Source: Oxalobacter sp.
GTDB lineage: Bacteria; Pseudomonadota; Gammaproteobacteria; Burkholderiales; Burkholderiaceae_D
Length of the DNA: 64,000 bases
Direction: 5' to 3'
NCBI GenBank assembly: GCA_003605115.1
Contig: QZKY01000006.1
Coordinates: 1 to 64,000, forward strand
A program made the position numbers and the translations under genes. The notes below the pieces were generated by a model. It was not told the origin of the DNA. It made no database searches and worked only from the letters and a program-made list of their open reading frames with translations. Positions 56,811-64,000 of this stretch are shown here, in pieces (position 1 is the stretch's first letter; each line of letters begins with the position of its first letter).

Positions 56811-58691
56811 CTAGATTTCCACTTGCGTGCCCAGCTCAATTACCTGATTGGGTGGGATCTGATAGTAATCGGCAGCCCCGCGCGCGTTACGCGAGAGTGT
56901 GACGAAGAGATGTTCGCGCCAGGTACTCATGCCAGCGCCTGGCGTCGAAATGATGGTTTGACGCGAAATGAAGAATGAAGTCGACAGCATGTCGAATTCC
57001 AAGCCCAGCGGCTTGCACAATTCCAGGACGTATGGGATATCGGGCGCATCCTTGAAACCGTAATGTACGCGAATTTGGTAACACTCGTTTCCGAAATTTT
57101 GCAACTGGATGCGTTCTGCAATCGGTATCCAGGGCACTTCATGCATGTGAATGGTGAGAAAAATGACACGCTCATGCAAGATGCGATTGTGTTTGAGGTT
57201 ATGCAGCATCGCGTGGGGGACGCCATCGTTTTCACCGCGCAGGAAAATCGCGGTACCCGGCACGCGCGTTGGTGGTACCAAAAAGAGTGACTCCAGAAAA
57301 CCATCCAGCGGGATCGCATGTTTCTTCAGGTTTTCACCAACGAGTTGTCGCCCGCGTCGCCAAGTCAGCATGATGGTGAAAAGGACGAGGCCGAGCAGCA
57401 AAGGGAACCAGCCGCCGCTCATCAGCTTGAGGGTGTTTGAGGAAAACAGAGCGATGTCAATCACAAGAAACAAGGAGCACAGACTTGAGGCCGCCGCAAG
57501 GCTATATTTCCAGTGGTAGCGAATGACGAAAAACGCCAGGATGGTTGTCATCGTCATGGTGGCGGTGACGGCAATGCCGTAGGCTGCCGCCAGTTCGTCC
57601 GAAGAACCGAATTCAATCACGGCCAGGATGACCGCAGCCAGTTGCAAGCCGTTGATAACGGGGATGAAAATTTGCCCCATCTCCTTGTCGGAGGTGAAAA
57701 CAATTTTCATGCGCGGCAAAAGTCCTAGCGAAATCGCTTGCTTGGCCATGGAAAAGCTGCCGGAAATGGTGGCCTGCGACGCAATGACGGTGGCGAGTGT
57801 GGATAACATGACCAGCGGATAAATGCTCCAGGATTCCAGTTGCTGGAAAAAAGGATTGGAAATGGCCGCAGGGTTGGACAATAACAAGGCGCCCTGTCCG
57901 AGATAGTTGATGGCTAGCGAAGGGAAAACCACGAAAGACCATGCCACCCGGATCGGTTTGGCGCCAAAGTGCCCCATGTCAGCATATAACGCTTCCACGC
58001 CAGTGAATGCCAGCACGATGGCGCCAAGGGCGATGAAAGCAATCATGCGGTTTTTCAGCATGAAATTGACCGCGTGCCATGGATTAAGTGCAGCCAGAAT
58101 TTCCGGGGATCGAAAAACATTGATCAACCCCAGAATGGCCAAAGTGGTAAACCACAAAATCATGACGGGGCCGAACCATTTTCCAATGCCAGAAGTGCCA
58201 CGTGACTGAACGGCATAGAGCCCCAGCAAAACCACAACGGTGATGGGAACGACATAGGGCTTGAGTCCTGGCGCCGCAACTTCCAGACCCTCGATGGCAG
58301 AAAGCACCGAGATAGCGGGGGTAATGACACTCTCGCCAAAAAAGAGTGTTGAGCCGAAAATCCCGATCAGCATCAAGGGGAAATGCCAACGCGAACCTTT
58401 TGGCAAGGAGGACAGCGCAAGCGACATCAGCGCCATGACGCCACCCTCACCCCGGTTATCGGCACGCAAAACCATCGTCACGTACTTCAGCGAAACGATG
58501 ATGATCAAGCCCCAGACGATAAGCGATACTGTGCCAAGGAGATTTGGGGTATTGAGCGTCAGGCCGTGTTCTGGAGAGAACACAGCCTTCATCGTATACA
58601 AAGGGCTGGTACCGATATCGCCGTAGACGATGCCAATGGCGGCGATAGTCAGCGCAGCAATACTGCTGTTATGAGTCGGACGGGCTGCCAC
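56811..58691 (-). CDS. kup: potassium transporter Kup
   Basis: Low-affinity K+/H+ symporter of the KUP/HAK/KT family. It has about 626 residues from the GTG at 58691, which has AAGG seven bases upstream; a TTG at 58742 is possible but less likely, since the shorter form matches the usual length of about 622. The N-terminal GIVYGDIGTSPLYTMK is the family signature, followed by about 12 helices and a soluble C-terminal part. Converges with dolP; divergent from ettA. Confidence 0.95.
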   Translation of the reverse strand: MAARPTHNSSIAALTIAAIGIVYGDIGTSPLYTMKAVFSPEHGLTLNTPNLLGTVSLIVWGLIIIVSLKYVTMVLRADNRGEGGVMALMSLALSSLPKGSRWHFPLMLIGIFGSTLFFGESVITPAISVLSAIEGLEVAAPGLKPYVVPITVVVLLGLYAVQSRGTSGIGKWFGPVMILWFTTLAILGLINVFRSPEILAALNPWHAVNFMLKNRMIAFIALGAIVLAFTGVEALYADMGHFGAKPIRVAWSFVVFPSLAINYLGQGALLLSNPAAISNPFFQQLESWSIYPLVMLSTLATVIASQATISGSFSMAKQAISLGLLPRMKIVFTSDKEMGQIFIPVINGLQLAAVILAVIEFGSSDELAAAYGIAVTATMTMTTILAFFVIRYHWKYSLAAASSLCSLFLVIDIALFSSNTLKLMSGGWFPLLLGLVLFTIMLTWRRGRQLVGENLKKHAIPLDGFLESLFLVPPTRVPGTAIFLRGENDGVPHAMLHNLKHNRILHERVIFLTIHMHEVPWIPIAERIQLQNFGNECYQIRVHYGFKDAPDIPYVLELCKPLGLEFDMLSTSFFISRQTIISTPGAGMSTWREHLFVTLSRNARGAADYYQIPPNQVIELGTQVEI

Positions 58692-58932
58692 GATTAACCT
58701 TTTTGTGAGGTGCGGATTGGACGATAGGCCAAAGCTCCCCAAAACGCAAGCCCCTTTGCCAAGGGATCTGCGCCAAGTGGAAGGAGGTGAAGGCGGAGGA
58801 GAAAAAACAACAATTTATCGAGAGATTAAGGCTGAATTCCTCGACGCAACAGGTATGTTGTGCTATCGCGTTTTGGCGCCATCAGTTATCCTTGCACTTT
58901 GTTTTTTACGGCTCTCTTACTCTGACTGAACT

Positions 58933-60600
58933 ATGTCTCAATACGTATACACCATGAATGGCGTGGGCAAAATCGTCCCGCCCAAACGTCAAATCCTCAA
59001 GGATATTTATCTTTCTTTCTTTCCCGGCGCCAAGATTGGCGTGTTGGGCTTGAACGGCTCCGGCAAATCCACCTTGTTGCGCATCATGGCCGGCATTGAC
59101 AAAGACATCATCGGCGAAGCGCGCCCGATGCCGAATTTGAAAATCGGTTACATGTCGCAGGAACCCGAACTCGATCCGGAGCACACGGTGCGTCAGGCCG
59201 TCGAAAGCGGTCTGGGCGAAGCGTTCGAGGCACGTGCCAAGCTGGACGCGGTGTATGCAGCTTACGCCGAGCCAGACGCCGATTTTGATGCACTGGCCAC
59301 TGAGCAAGCCAGACTGGAAGCGATATTAGCAGCCAGCGACGGCGGCAATCTGGAACAGCAACTTGAAATGGCCGCCGATGCGCTACGCCTGCCGCCCTGG
59401 GACATGAAAATCAGCGTGCTCTCCGGCGGTGAAAAACGTCGCGTTGCACTCTGCCGTTTGCTGCTCTCTCGCCCCGATATGTTGTTGCTGGACGAACCAA
59501 CCAACCATCTGGACGCCGAATCGGTGGAATGGCTTGAACAGTTCCTGCTCCGCTTTCCCGGCACCGTCGTTGCGATTACCCATGACCGCTACTTCCTCGA
59601 CAATGCCGCTGAATGGATTCTCGAACTGGATCGGGGTCACGGCATTCCGTGGAAAGGCAATTACAGCTCCTGGCTGGATCAAAAGGGCGCGCGCTTGAAG
59701 CAGGAAGAGTCGTCAGAATCGGCTCGCCAAAAAGCGATGGCGAAAGAACTGGAGTGGGTACGACAAAATCCCAAAGGTCGTCAGGCGAAAAGCAAGGCGC
59801 GTTTGGCACGTTTCAATGAGCTCTCCGAATACGAATATCAAAAACGAAATGAAACGCAGGAAATTTTCATTCCCGTATCAGAGCGTCTCGGCAATGAAGT
59901 CATCGAATTCAAGAATGTCTCCAAAGCGTTTGGTGATCGCCTGCTGATGGATAACGTGAGCTTCCGCGTGCCCGCAGGGGCGATTGTCGGGATCATTGGC
60001 TCCAACGGTGCAGGTAAATCCACGCTGTTCCGCATGATTACCGGACAGGAAAAACCGGATAGCGGTGAAGTCGTCATCGGGTCGACCGCAAGAATTTCGA
60101 TGGTCGATCAGTCACGCGACAATCTCGACGGCAGCAAGACCGTGTTCGAAGATGTTTCCGGCGGTGCGGATATTCTGACGGTGGGTCGTTTCGAAATGCC
60201 TTCGCGTGCGTATCTCGGGCGCTTCAACTTCAAAGGTTCCGATCAGCAGAAAAATGTTGGTACGCTCTCCGGCGGTGAACGCGGTCGTTTGCATCTCGCC
60301 AAAACGCTGCTCAAGGGCGGCAACGTGCTGCTGCTCGACGAACCGTCCAACGATCTCGACGTCGAAACCCTGCGAGCACTCGAAGAAGCGCTGCTCGAAT
60401 TCGCTGGCAGCGTGCTGGTGATCTCGCATGATCGCTGGTTCCTTGATCGCATCGCCACGCACATTCTTGCGTTCGAAGGCAATTCGCAAGTGGTTTTCTT
60501 TGATGGAAACTATCAGGAATACGAAGCGGACAAGAAGAAGCGATTGGGTGAGGAAGGTGCGAAGCCGAAGCGGTTGAGGTATAAGCCGGTGACAAGATGA
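58933..60600 (+). CDS. ettA: energy-dependent translational throttle protein EttA
   Basis: ABC-F protein that binds the ribosomal E site and links translation to ATP level. The 555-residue protein has two ABC domains (Walker [13 protein letters not shown] and [12 protein letters not shown]; both Walker B motifs with [10 protein letters not shown] and [10 protein letters not shown]). The arm and linker are as expected; it ends in [12 protein letters not shown]. The ATG is preceded by a short gap from kup with no clear ribosome site. A terminator at 60604-60637 ends it. Confidence 0.97.
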   Translation: MSQYVYTMNGVGKIVPPKRQILKDIYLSFFPGAKIGVLGLNGSGKSTLLRIMAGIDKDIIGEARPMPNLKIGYMSQEPELDPEHTVRQAVESGLGEAFEARAKLDAVYAAYAEPDADFDALATEQARLEAILAASDGGNLEQQLEMAADALRLPPWDMKISVLSGGEKRRVALCRLLLSRPDMLLLDEPTNHLDAESVEWLEQFLLRFPGTVVAITHDRYFLDNAAEWILELDRGHGIPWKGNYSSWLDQKGARLKQEESSESARQKAMAKELEWVRQNPKGRQAKSKARLARFNELSEYEYQKRNETQEIFIPVSERLGNEVIEFKNVSKAFGDRLLMDNVSFRVPAGAIVGIIGSNGAGKSTLFRMITGQEKPDSGEVVIGSTARISMVDQSRDNLDGSKTVFEDVSGGADILTVGRFEMPSRAYLGRFNFKGSDQQKNVGTLSGGERGRLHLAKTLLKGGNVLLLDEPSNDLDVETLRALEEALLEFAGSVLVISHDRWFLDRIATHILAFEGNSQVVFFDGNYQEYEADKKKRLGEEGAKPKRLRYKPVTR

Positions 60601-60603
60601 TTT

Positions 60604-60637
60604 AAAAATAGGGAGGCTAAATGCTTCCCTATTTTTT
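60604..60637. terminator. terminator of ettA
   Basis: AAAAATAGGGA pairs with TCCCTATTTTT over a short loop, with a T run on the plus strand. Confidence 0.85.
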
Positions 60638-60649
60638 TGTGATGGTGTT

Positions 60650-60680
60650 GTCACCCCAGCGGAGGCTGGGATCCAGTGAC
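60650..60680. repeat. short palindromic repeat with GTCAC ends
   Basis: GTCACCCCAGC pairs with GCTGGG...GTGAC. It resembles the common GTCA-flanked intergenic palindrome of proteobacteria with its central GCGG/AGGC part changed. Confidence 0.55.
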
Positions 60681-60740
60681 ATTATTCCTTCCCCTTGTGA
60701 GGGGGAAGGTTAGGTAGGGGGTGCGGCGTTCGGAATTTTC

Positions 60741-61006
60741 GCCCCCTCTCCCCTCGCGGGAGAGGGATGGGGTGAGGGGGCATGAGCGAACGTTGCAGTA
60801 GATTGAACTTGCCGGGGGTAGCCCGGCGGCTACCCACCTTTTTTGTGTCGCCAAAAAAGGTGGGCCAAAAAAAGCGACCGCGGCGCCGCTGAATTCCCGC
60901 TGCCAGTGCAGCAAAAGCGGGAAGCGAAAAAACTCGCTTCGCTCAAACAGTTTTCGCTTCTGATCCGCTTTTGCTTTCTGTCAGCGGCAGCGTCGCAAGC
61001 GGTTGA
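60741..61006. repeat. left arm of a ~265-bp inverted repeat
   Basis: The stretch from the CCCCCTCTCCCC hairpin through CGTTGCAGTAG, CTTGCCGGGGGTAGCCCGGC and CTCGCTTCGCTCAAACAG to CGTCGCAAGCGG recurs almost base for base, reversed and complemented, at 61932-62202. I counted very few mismatches in the ~270 bp, mostly in two short patches. Confidence 0.88.
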
Positions 61007-61075
61007 GCTTGAAATAAACAAAGTAGACCGAAAATTTGAGGCTGACTACGCAGCAGATATCTAGCAGGAGGGAAT

Positions 61076-61297
61076 ATGGTTCCAATCGCAAAACGACTAC
61101 TAAACATCCTTTCAATCATTTGTACTTTGTATTTGCTAACGCTTATATTCACTATGGTGACTGGTAGCGTAGCTAATTGGAGCCAGTTCATCGGCATTAA
61201 CTTTGGTCTTTTAGCTGTCGGATACACCATCATTGCGGCAATAAACTACATTGTTTTTGGTGAAGTCAGGCTATGGCATAAAAAGCCATCACAGTGA
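61076..61297 (+). CDS. small two-helix membrane protein of unknown function
   Basis: 73-residue protein, first of the two genes in the inverted-repeat cassette. Two hydrophobic helices are predicted (about 9-29, LNILSIICTLYLLTLIFTMV, and 43-62, FGLLAVGYTIIAAINYIVFG), with a short polar C-terminus (RLWHKKPSQ). AGGAGG six bases before the ATG is an excellent ribosome site, which supports a real gene. I do not recognise the family. It is followed after 87 bp by a second membrane protein gene. Confidence 0.65.
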   Translation: MVPIAKRLLNILSIICTLYLLTLIFTMVTGSVANWSQFIGINFGLLAVGYTIIAAINYIVFGEVRLWHKKPSQ

Positions 61298-61384
61298 AAA
61301 TAAGGCCAGTCGTTTTTTAAGTGATGTGTAAATTACTTTTGTTCAATTTCCAGTTTCAAAGATATCGAAAAGGAATTTTCAAAC

Positions 61385-61885
61385 ATGGCGAATTGGGTAT
61401 CGATAGTAATCGCGGTGGCGGCATTAGGTGTGACTTTTTGGCAAGTCAGTGTTGCTCGTCGTCATAACAAACTTAGCGTTCTGCCGATGATCGTGCATCA
61501 CAACAAAAAAAACATCACCAATCAAGGAACCACGTTTAGTTATGTGATCAAAAACGTTGGTATAGGTCCGGCGCTAATTACTGATCGCTATTTTGAGATC
61601 CAAAGCAATAGATTTATACCCAATGAAACTGGACATTTAATCAAGGAGTTGTGTGATAAATTGATTGGGCGCTCACACGAATACCATGTTCTTTCGTCAG
61701 GGATGTTCGGAGCCAAGGCTAAAATTCCTGCGGGTGCGGAGTTCACTCTAGCTGAGATTCTTTTCCCAAGAATTGTTCGCGAAGATCAGGTGCAAATTAT
61801 TGAAGCACTGTTTGAGAAAGCAGCTTTTGTAATCAAGTATGAGTCAATTTATGGCGAGCAGTTTTCTTATCACACAGATGAGTGA
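61385..61885 (+). CDS. membrane-anchored protein of unknown function with Ig-like domain
   Basis: 166-residue protein, second of the cassette pair. An N-terminal helix (about 4-20, WVSIVIAVAALGVTFWQ) is followed by the pattern VARRHNKLSVLPMI and then a beta-rich part with the motif KNVGIGPALI, as in a family of bacterial hypothetical membrane proteins I recall but cannot name. AAGGA lies about 11 bases upstream of the ATG. Composition is AT-richer than the surrounding core genes, which fits lateral acquisition. Function unknown. Confidence 0.7.
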   Translation: MANWVSIVIAVAALGVTFWQVSVARRHNKLSVLPMIVHHNKKNITNQGTTFSYVIKNVGIGPALITDRYFEIQSNRFIPNETGHLIKELCDKLIGRSHEYHVLSSGMFGAKAKIPAGAEFTLAEILFPRIVREDQVQIIEALFEKAAFVIKYESIYGEQFSYHTDE

Positions 61886-62205
61886 ACGACACATGAGTCT
61901 TAACTTATGCGGAATCGTTGGTGGCTGTTTTTCAATCCGCTTGCGACGCTGCCGATGGCGGGGAGGCAAAAGCGGATCAAGAAGCAAAAACTGTTTGAGC
62001 GAAGCGAGTTTTTTTGCTTCCCGCTTTGGCCTTCACGACAGCGGGGAAGTCAGCGGCGCCGCGGTCGCCTTTTTTGGCTTACCTTTTTTGGCGAAACAAA
62101 AAAGGTAAGTAGCCGCCGGGCTACCCCCGGCAAGTTCGACCTACTGCAACGTTTGATTATGTCCCCCTCACCCCAACCCTCTCCCGCGAGGGGAGAGGGG
62201 GTAAG
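61886..62205. other. 320-bp gap: right arm of the inverted repeat
   Basis: No gene is supported. Almost the whole gap is the right arm (61932-62202), which ends in a CCCTCTCCC / GGGAGAGG hairpin right at the stop of priA. Open frames inside it are repeat shadows. Confidence 0.85.
61932..62202. repeat. right arm of the inverted repeat
   Basis: Reverse-complement partner of 60741-61006. Both arms end outward in the CCCCCTCTCCCCTCGCGGG hairpin, so the terminal hairpins point away from the two enclosed genes. Confidence 0.88.
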
Positions 62206-64000
62206 TTAAATATCCACCGGATCCACTTCCAGCGTCCACTTCACTCTCGTCTTCATCCCCCGCAATTCTGTCATCCACATTTTCAAAAACGCTTGCAGCG
62301 CAGGACGGGACGACGATTCAATCAGCAGTTGCGCGCGGTGGACATTGGCGACGCGTGTCATCGCCGCAGGCATGGCGGGATTGAGCGTGACGTCGGGATG
62401 CGCAAGACCATCCACCGCTTCTTCCAGAAACGCAATCGCCGCCTCCAGCGTGCGGGCTTCGGCGCGAAGCAGAGCTTGATACTGAAAGGGCGGCAGTTGG
62501 GCTTGCTCGCGCTCTGCGAGCAGACTTGCGGCAAATTGATCGTAATTGTGCGCGATGAGCGCTGCATACATCGGATGATCGGGATAGCGCGTTTGGATAA
62601 GCACTTCGCTTACGCTGCCGCCATCTTTTTGCGCGGTGCGTCCGGCGCGCCCGGCGACTTGCATCAGTTGCGCGAACAGGCGCTCACTCGCGCGGTAGTC
62701 GTGTGAAAAGAGTGCGGTGTCGGGATTGAGTACGCCGACCAGCGTGAGGTTTTGAAAATCGTGTCCTTTGCCGACCATTTGCGTGCCGATCAAAATGTCC
62801 ACCTCGCCGCGATGCACGGCATCGAAAGCTTCTTGCGCGCTGCCTTTGCGACGTGTGGAGTCGGCATCGATGCGCAACAGGCGTGCGTCCGGGAATTGGT
62901 GTTGGATGCTTTCTTCAATGCGTTGTGTGCCGCGTCCGAGGGGTTGCAGGTCGACGTTGCCGCAGGTCGGACAGGATTTCGGAATGCGCAATTCCAGCGC
63001 GCAGTGATGGCAGCGCAAACGTTTTTCGGATTTATGCAGCACCATGAAGGCGGTGCAGCGTGTACAGTGGCTGACCCAGCCGCAGGCATCGCAGGCAATC
63101 ACGGGCGCATAGCCGCGTCGGTTCAGAAACAACAGCGATTGTTCGCCGCGATCAAGTCGTTGTTGCAGCGCGTGCGTGAGTCCAGCGGTTAGACCTTCCA
63201 CGGGTTTGTCGCGTTCCATGTTGATGAGGCGGATGGCTGGCAGGGCTGCATCCTGCACTGCGCGCGCTTTGAGTGCGAGTTTGCGATAGCGCCCCGATTG
63301 TGCGTGTTGCCAGCTTTCCAGCGAGGGTGTGGCCGAACCGAGTACGACCGGAATGTCGAGTTGTTGCGCCCGCCAGATGGCGAGATCGCGCGCCGAATAG
63401 CGCAAGCCTTCTTGTTGTTTGTATGAGGGGTCGTGTTCTTCATCGATGACGATCAGCTTCAGTTTGGGCATCGAGGCGAAAATGGCGAGGCGTGTGCCGA
63501 GCACGATGCGTGCCTGTCCGAGATGGGCGGCAAGCCAGTGGCGTAAGCGTTCACCCTCAGCCAAACCGCTATGCAGCGTGGCGACTGGCACATTGCCAAA
63601 GCGTGCGCGCACATTGTTTTCCAATTGCGGCGTGAGGTTAATTTCTGGCACCAGGATCAGGATTTGCGCGTCGCTCGATGTGTTGAGCAATTGCGCGGCG
63701 GCGTGCAAATAAACTTCGGTTTTGCCGCTACCGGTGATGCCATGCAGCAGAAACGGCGCAAACTTCTGTGTGGAGACGATGGCGTCCACCGCCTGTTGTT
63801 GTTCGGCATTCAGTGCAGGTGCGGCGGCTGGGGCTGAAGCGGTATCAGGTGGTGTAGATATCTTTTTCAGTGCCCGATTGATCGATACGGGATTCTCGCT
63901 GCGCAACATTTTGGGCAGCGAGGGGAGCATGATTTCGCCAAGCGGACGCTGGTAGTAGCCGGCAGCGAAGCGGCAAAGCGCAAGCCAGTCGTCGGAAAGC
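62206..64000 (-). CDS. priA: primosomal protein N' (replication restart helicase PriA), partial
   Basis: Superfamily 2 helicase that reloads the replisome at broken forks. The open frame continues past the window edge: before the ATG-like codon at 63930 it reads LCRFAAGYYQRPLGEIMLPS, the usual PriA sequence, so that codon is internal. About 598 C-terminal residues are visible. Helicase motifs include GITGSGKTEVY (Walker A) and DEEHD, and the zinc-binding cysteines are in CDACGWVSHCTRC, CHHC and CPTC. The stop codon is four bases from the inverted repeat. Confidence 0.96.
   Translation of the reverse strand, partial: LSDDWLALCRFAAGYYQRPLGEIMLPSLPKMLRSENPVSINRALKKISTPPDTASAPAAAPALNAEQQQAVDAIVSTQKFAPFLLHGITGSGKTEVYLHAAAQLLNTSSDAQILILVPEINLTPQLENNVRARFGNVPVATLHSGLAEGERLRHWLAAHLGQARIVLGTRLAIFASMPKLKLIVIDEEHDPSYKQQEGLRYSARDLAIWRAQQLDIPVVLGSATPSLESWQHAQSGRYRKLALKARAVQDAALPAIRLINMERDKPVEGLTAGLTHALQQRLDRGEQSLLFLNRRGYAPVIACDACGWVSHCTRCTAFMVLHKSEKRLRCHHCALELRIPKSCPTCGNVDLQPLGRGTQRIEESIQHQFPDARLLRIDADSTRRKGSAQEAFDAVHRGEVDILIGTQMVGKGHDFQNLTLVGVLNPDTALFSHDYRASERLFAQLMQVAGRAGRTAQKDGGSVSEVLIQTRYPDHPMYAALIAHNYDQFAASLLAEREQAQLPPFQYQALLRAEARTLEAAIAFLEEAVDGLAHPDVTLNPAMPAAMTRVANVHRAQLLIESSSRPALQAFLKMWMTELRGMKTRVKWTLEVDPVDI

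Larger units (their letters stand above)
60601..61075. other. 475-bp gap: terminator, REP elements, left arm of inverted repeat
   Basis: No gene is supported here. It holds the ettA terminator, a GTCAC-flanked palindrome (60650-60680), a BIME-like G/C-rich pair (60683-60780) and the left arm of the inverted repeat at 60741-61006. Open frames inside it follow the repeat and are not real genes. Confidence 0.85.

Noticed and set aside
60843-61064. Open frame of 73 residues in the left repeat arm
   Set aside because: It is coded by the inverted repeat itself, ends in repeat-specific sequence, and a related frame appears in the other arm.
61907-62209. Open frame of 100 residues in the right repeat arm
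   Set aside because: Same reason: it is repeat sequence and has no ribosome site.
63930-63930. Codon at 63930 as the start of PriA
   Set aside because: The frame stays open to the window edge and the upstream residues are clearly PriA, so the gene is cut by the window.

Overview
This window is ordinary core chromosome of a betaproteobacterium of the order Burkholderiales. It looks most like an Oxalobacteraceae-type genome (Herminiimonas/Janthinobacterium relatives), judging from gene order (M23 peptidase-anmK-erpA-bactofilin-argC-rpsI-rplM; leuS-lptE-holA-proA; dapB-bamE-fur; rsmI with yraN-diaA-dolP) and moderate-to-high GC. This assignment is inference from gene content; no rRNA or tRNA gene was found. 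Coding density is high and most genes are housekeeping.

Layout. 0.1-7.3 kb: cell-wall genes (M23 peptidase, anmK), Fe-S insertion (erpA), bactofilin, arginine synthesis (argC), the rplM-rpsI ribosomal operon and a ZIP metal transporter. 7.4-15.7 kb: trmL, comF, a BioC-like methyltransferase, an orphan membrane protein, the heat-shock sigma factor rpoH behind a CIRCE-like operator, a cation-efflux protein, an M24 aminopeptidase and hpt. 15.8-23.7 kb: a five-gene leftward peptide-uptake operon (binding protein, exported M3 oligopeptidase, two permeases, fused double ATPase). 23.9-31 kb: a parvulin, an esterase, mog, darP, pmbA, a PAS-hemerythrin protein, an MscS channel and an RNA methyltransferase. 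32-40.3 kb: proA, a small repeat protein, holA, lptE, leuS, a TonB-like protein, dapB and bamE, all leftward. 40.4-49.3 kb: fur, thiM, two nitroreductases, a CBS protein, a formyltransferase-like protein, and an iron-uptake block (hemP, an outer-membrane-like protein, feoA, feoA, feoB, feoC) with a good Fur box in the hemP promoter. 49.3-64 kb: pilB-pilC, a CNNM/CorC-type protein, rsmI, yraN-diaA-dolP, kup, ettA, a small two-gene cassette inside a long inverted repeat, and priA, which runs off the right edge.

Non-coding structure is the less ordinary part. Three palindromic elements with a GGGGTCAG core lie at operon ends (10.9, 17.6 and 28.7 kb). G/C-rich REP/BIME-like hairpin pairs occur at 7.9, 32.0, 60.7 and 62.2 kb. 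The strongest unexplained structure is 60741-62202: two arms of about 265-270 bp, highly similar in inverted orientation, enclose two small genes for predicted membrane proteins of unknown function. Two regulatory sites stand out: a CIRCE (HrcA operator) match on the rpoH promoter, and a Fur box in the spacer of the hemP promoter.

No CRISPR array, prophage, insertion-sequence transposase or tRNA was seen. If there is an undescribed system here, the best candidates are the inverted-repeat cassette at 60.7-62.2 kb and the hemP/outer-membrane protein/Feo grouping. I did not see a large novel multi-gene system.
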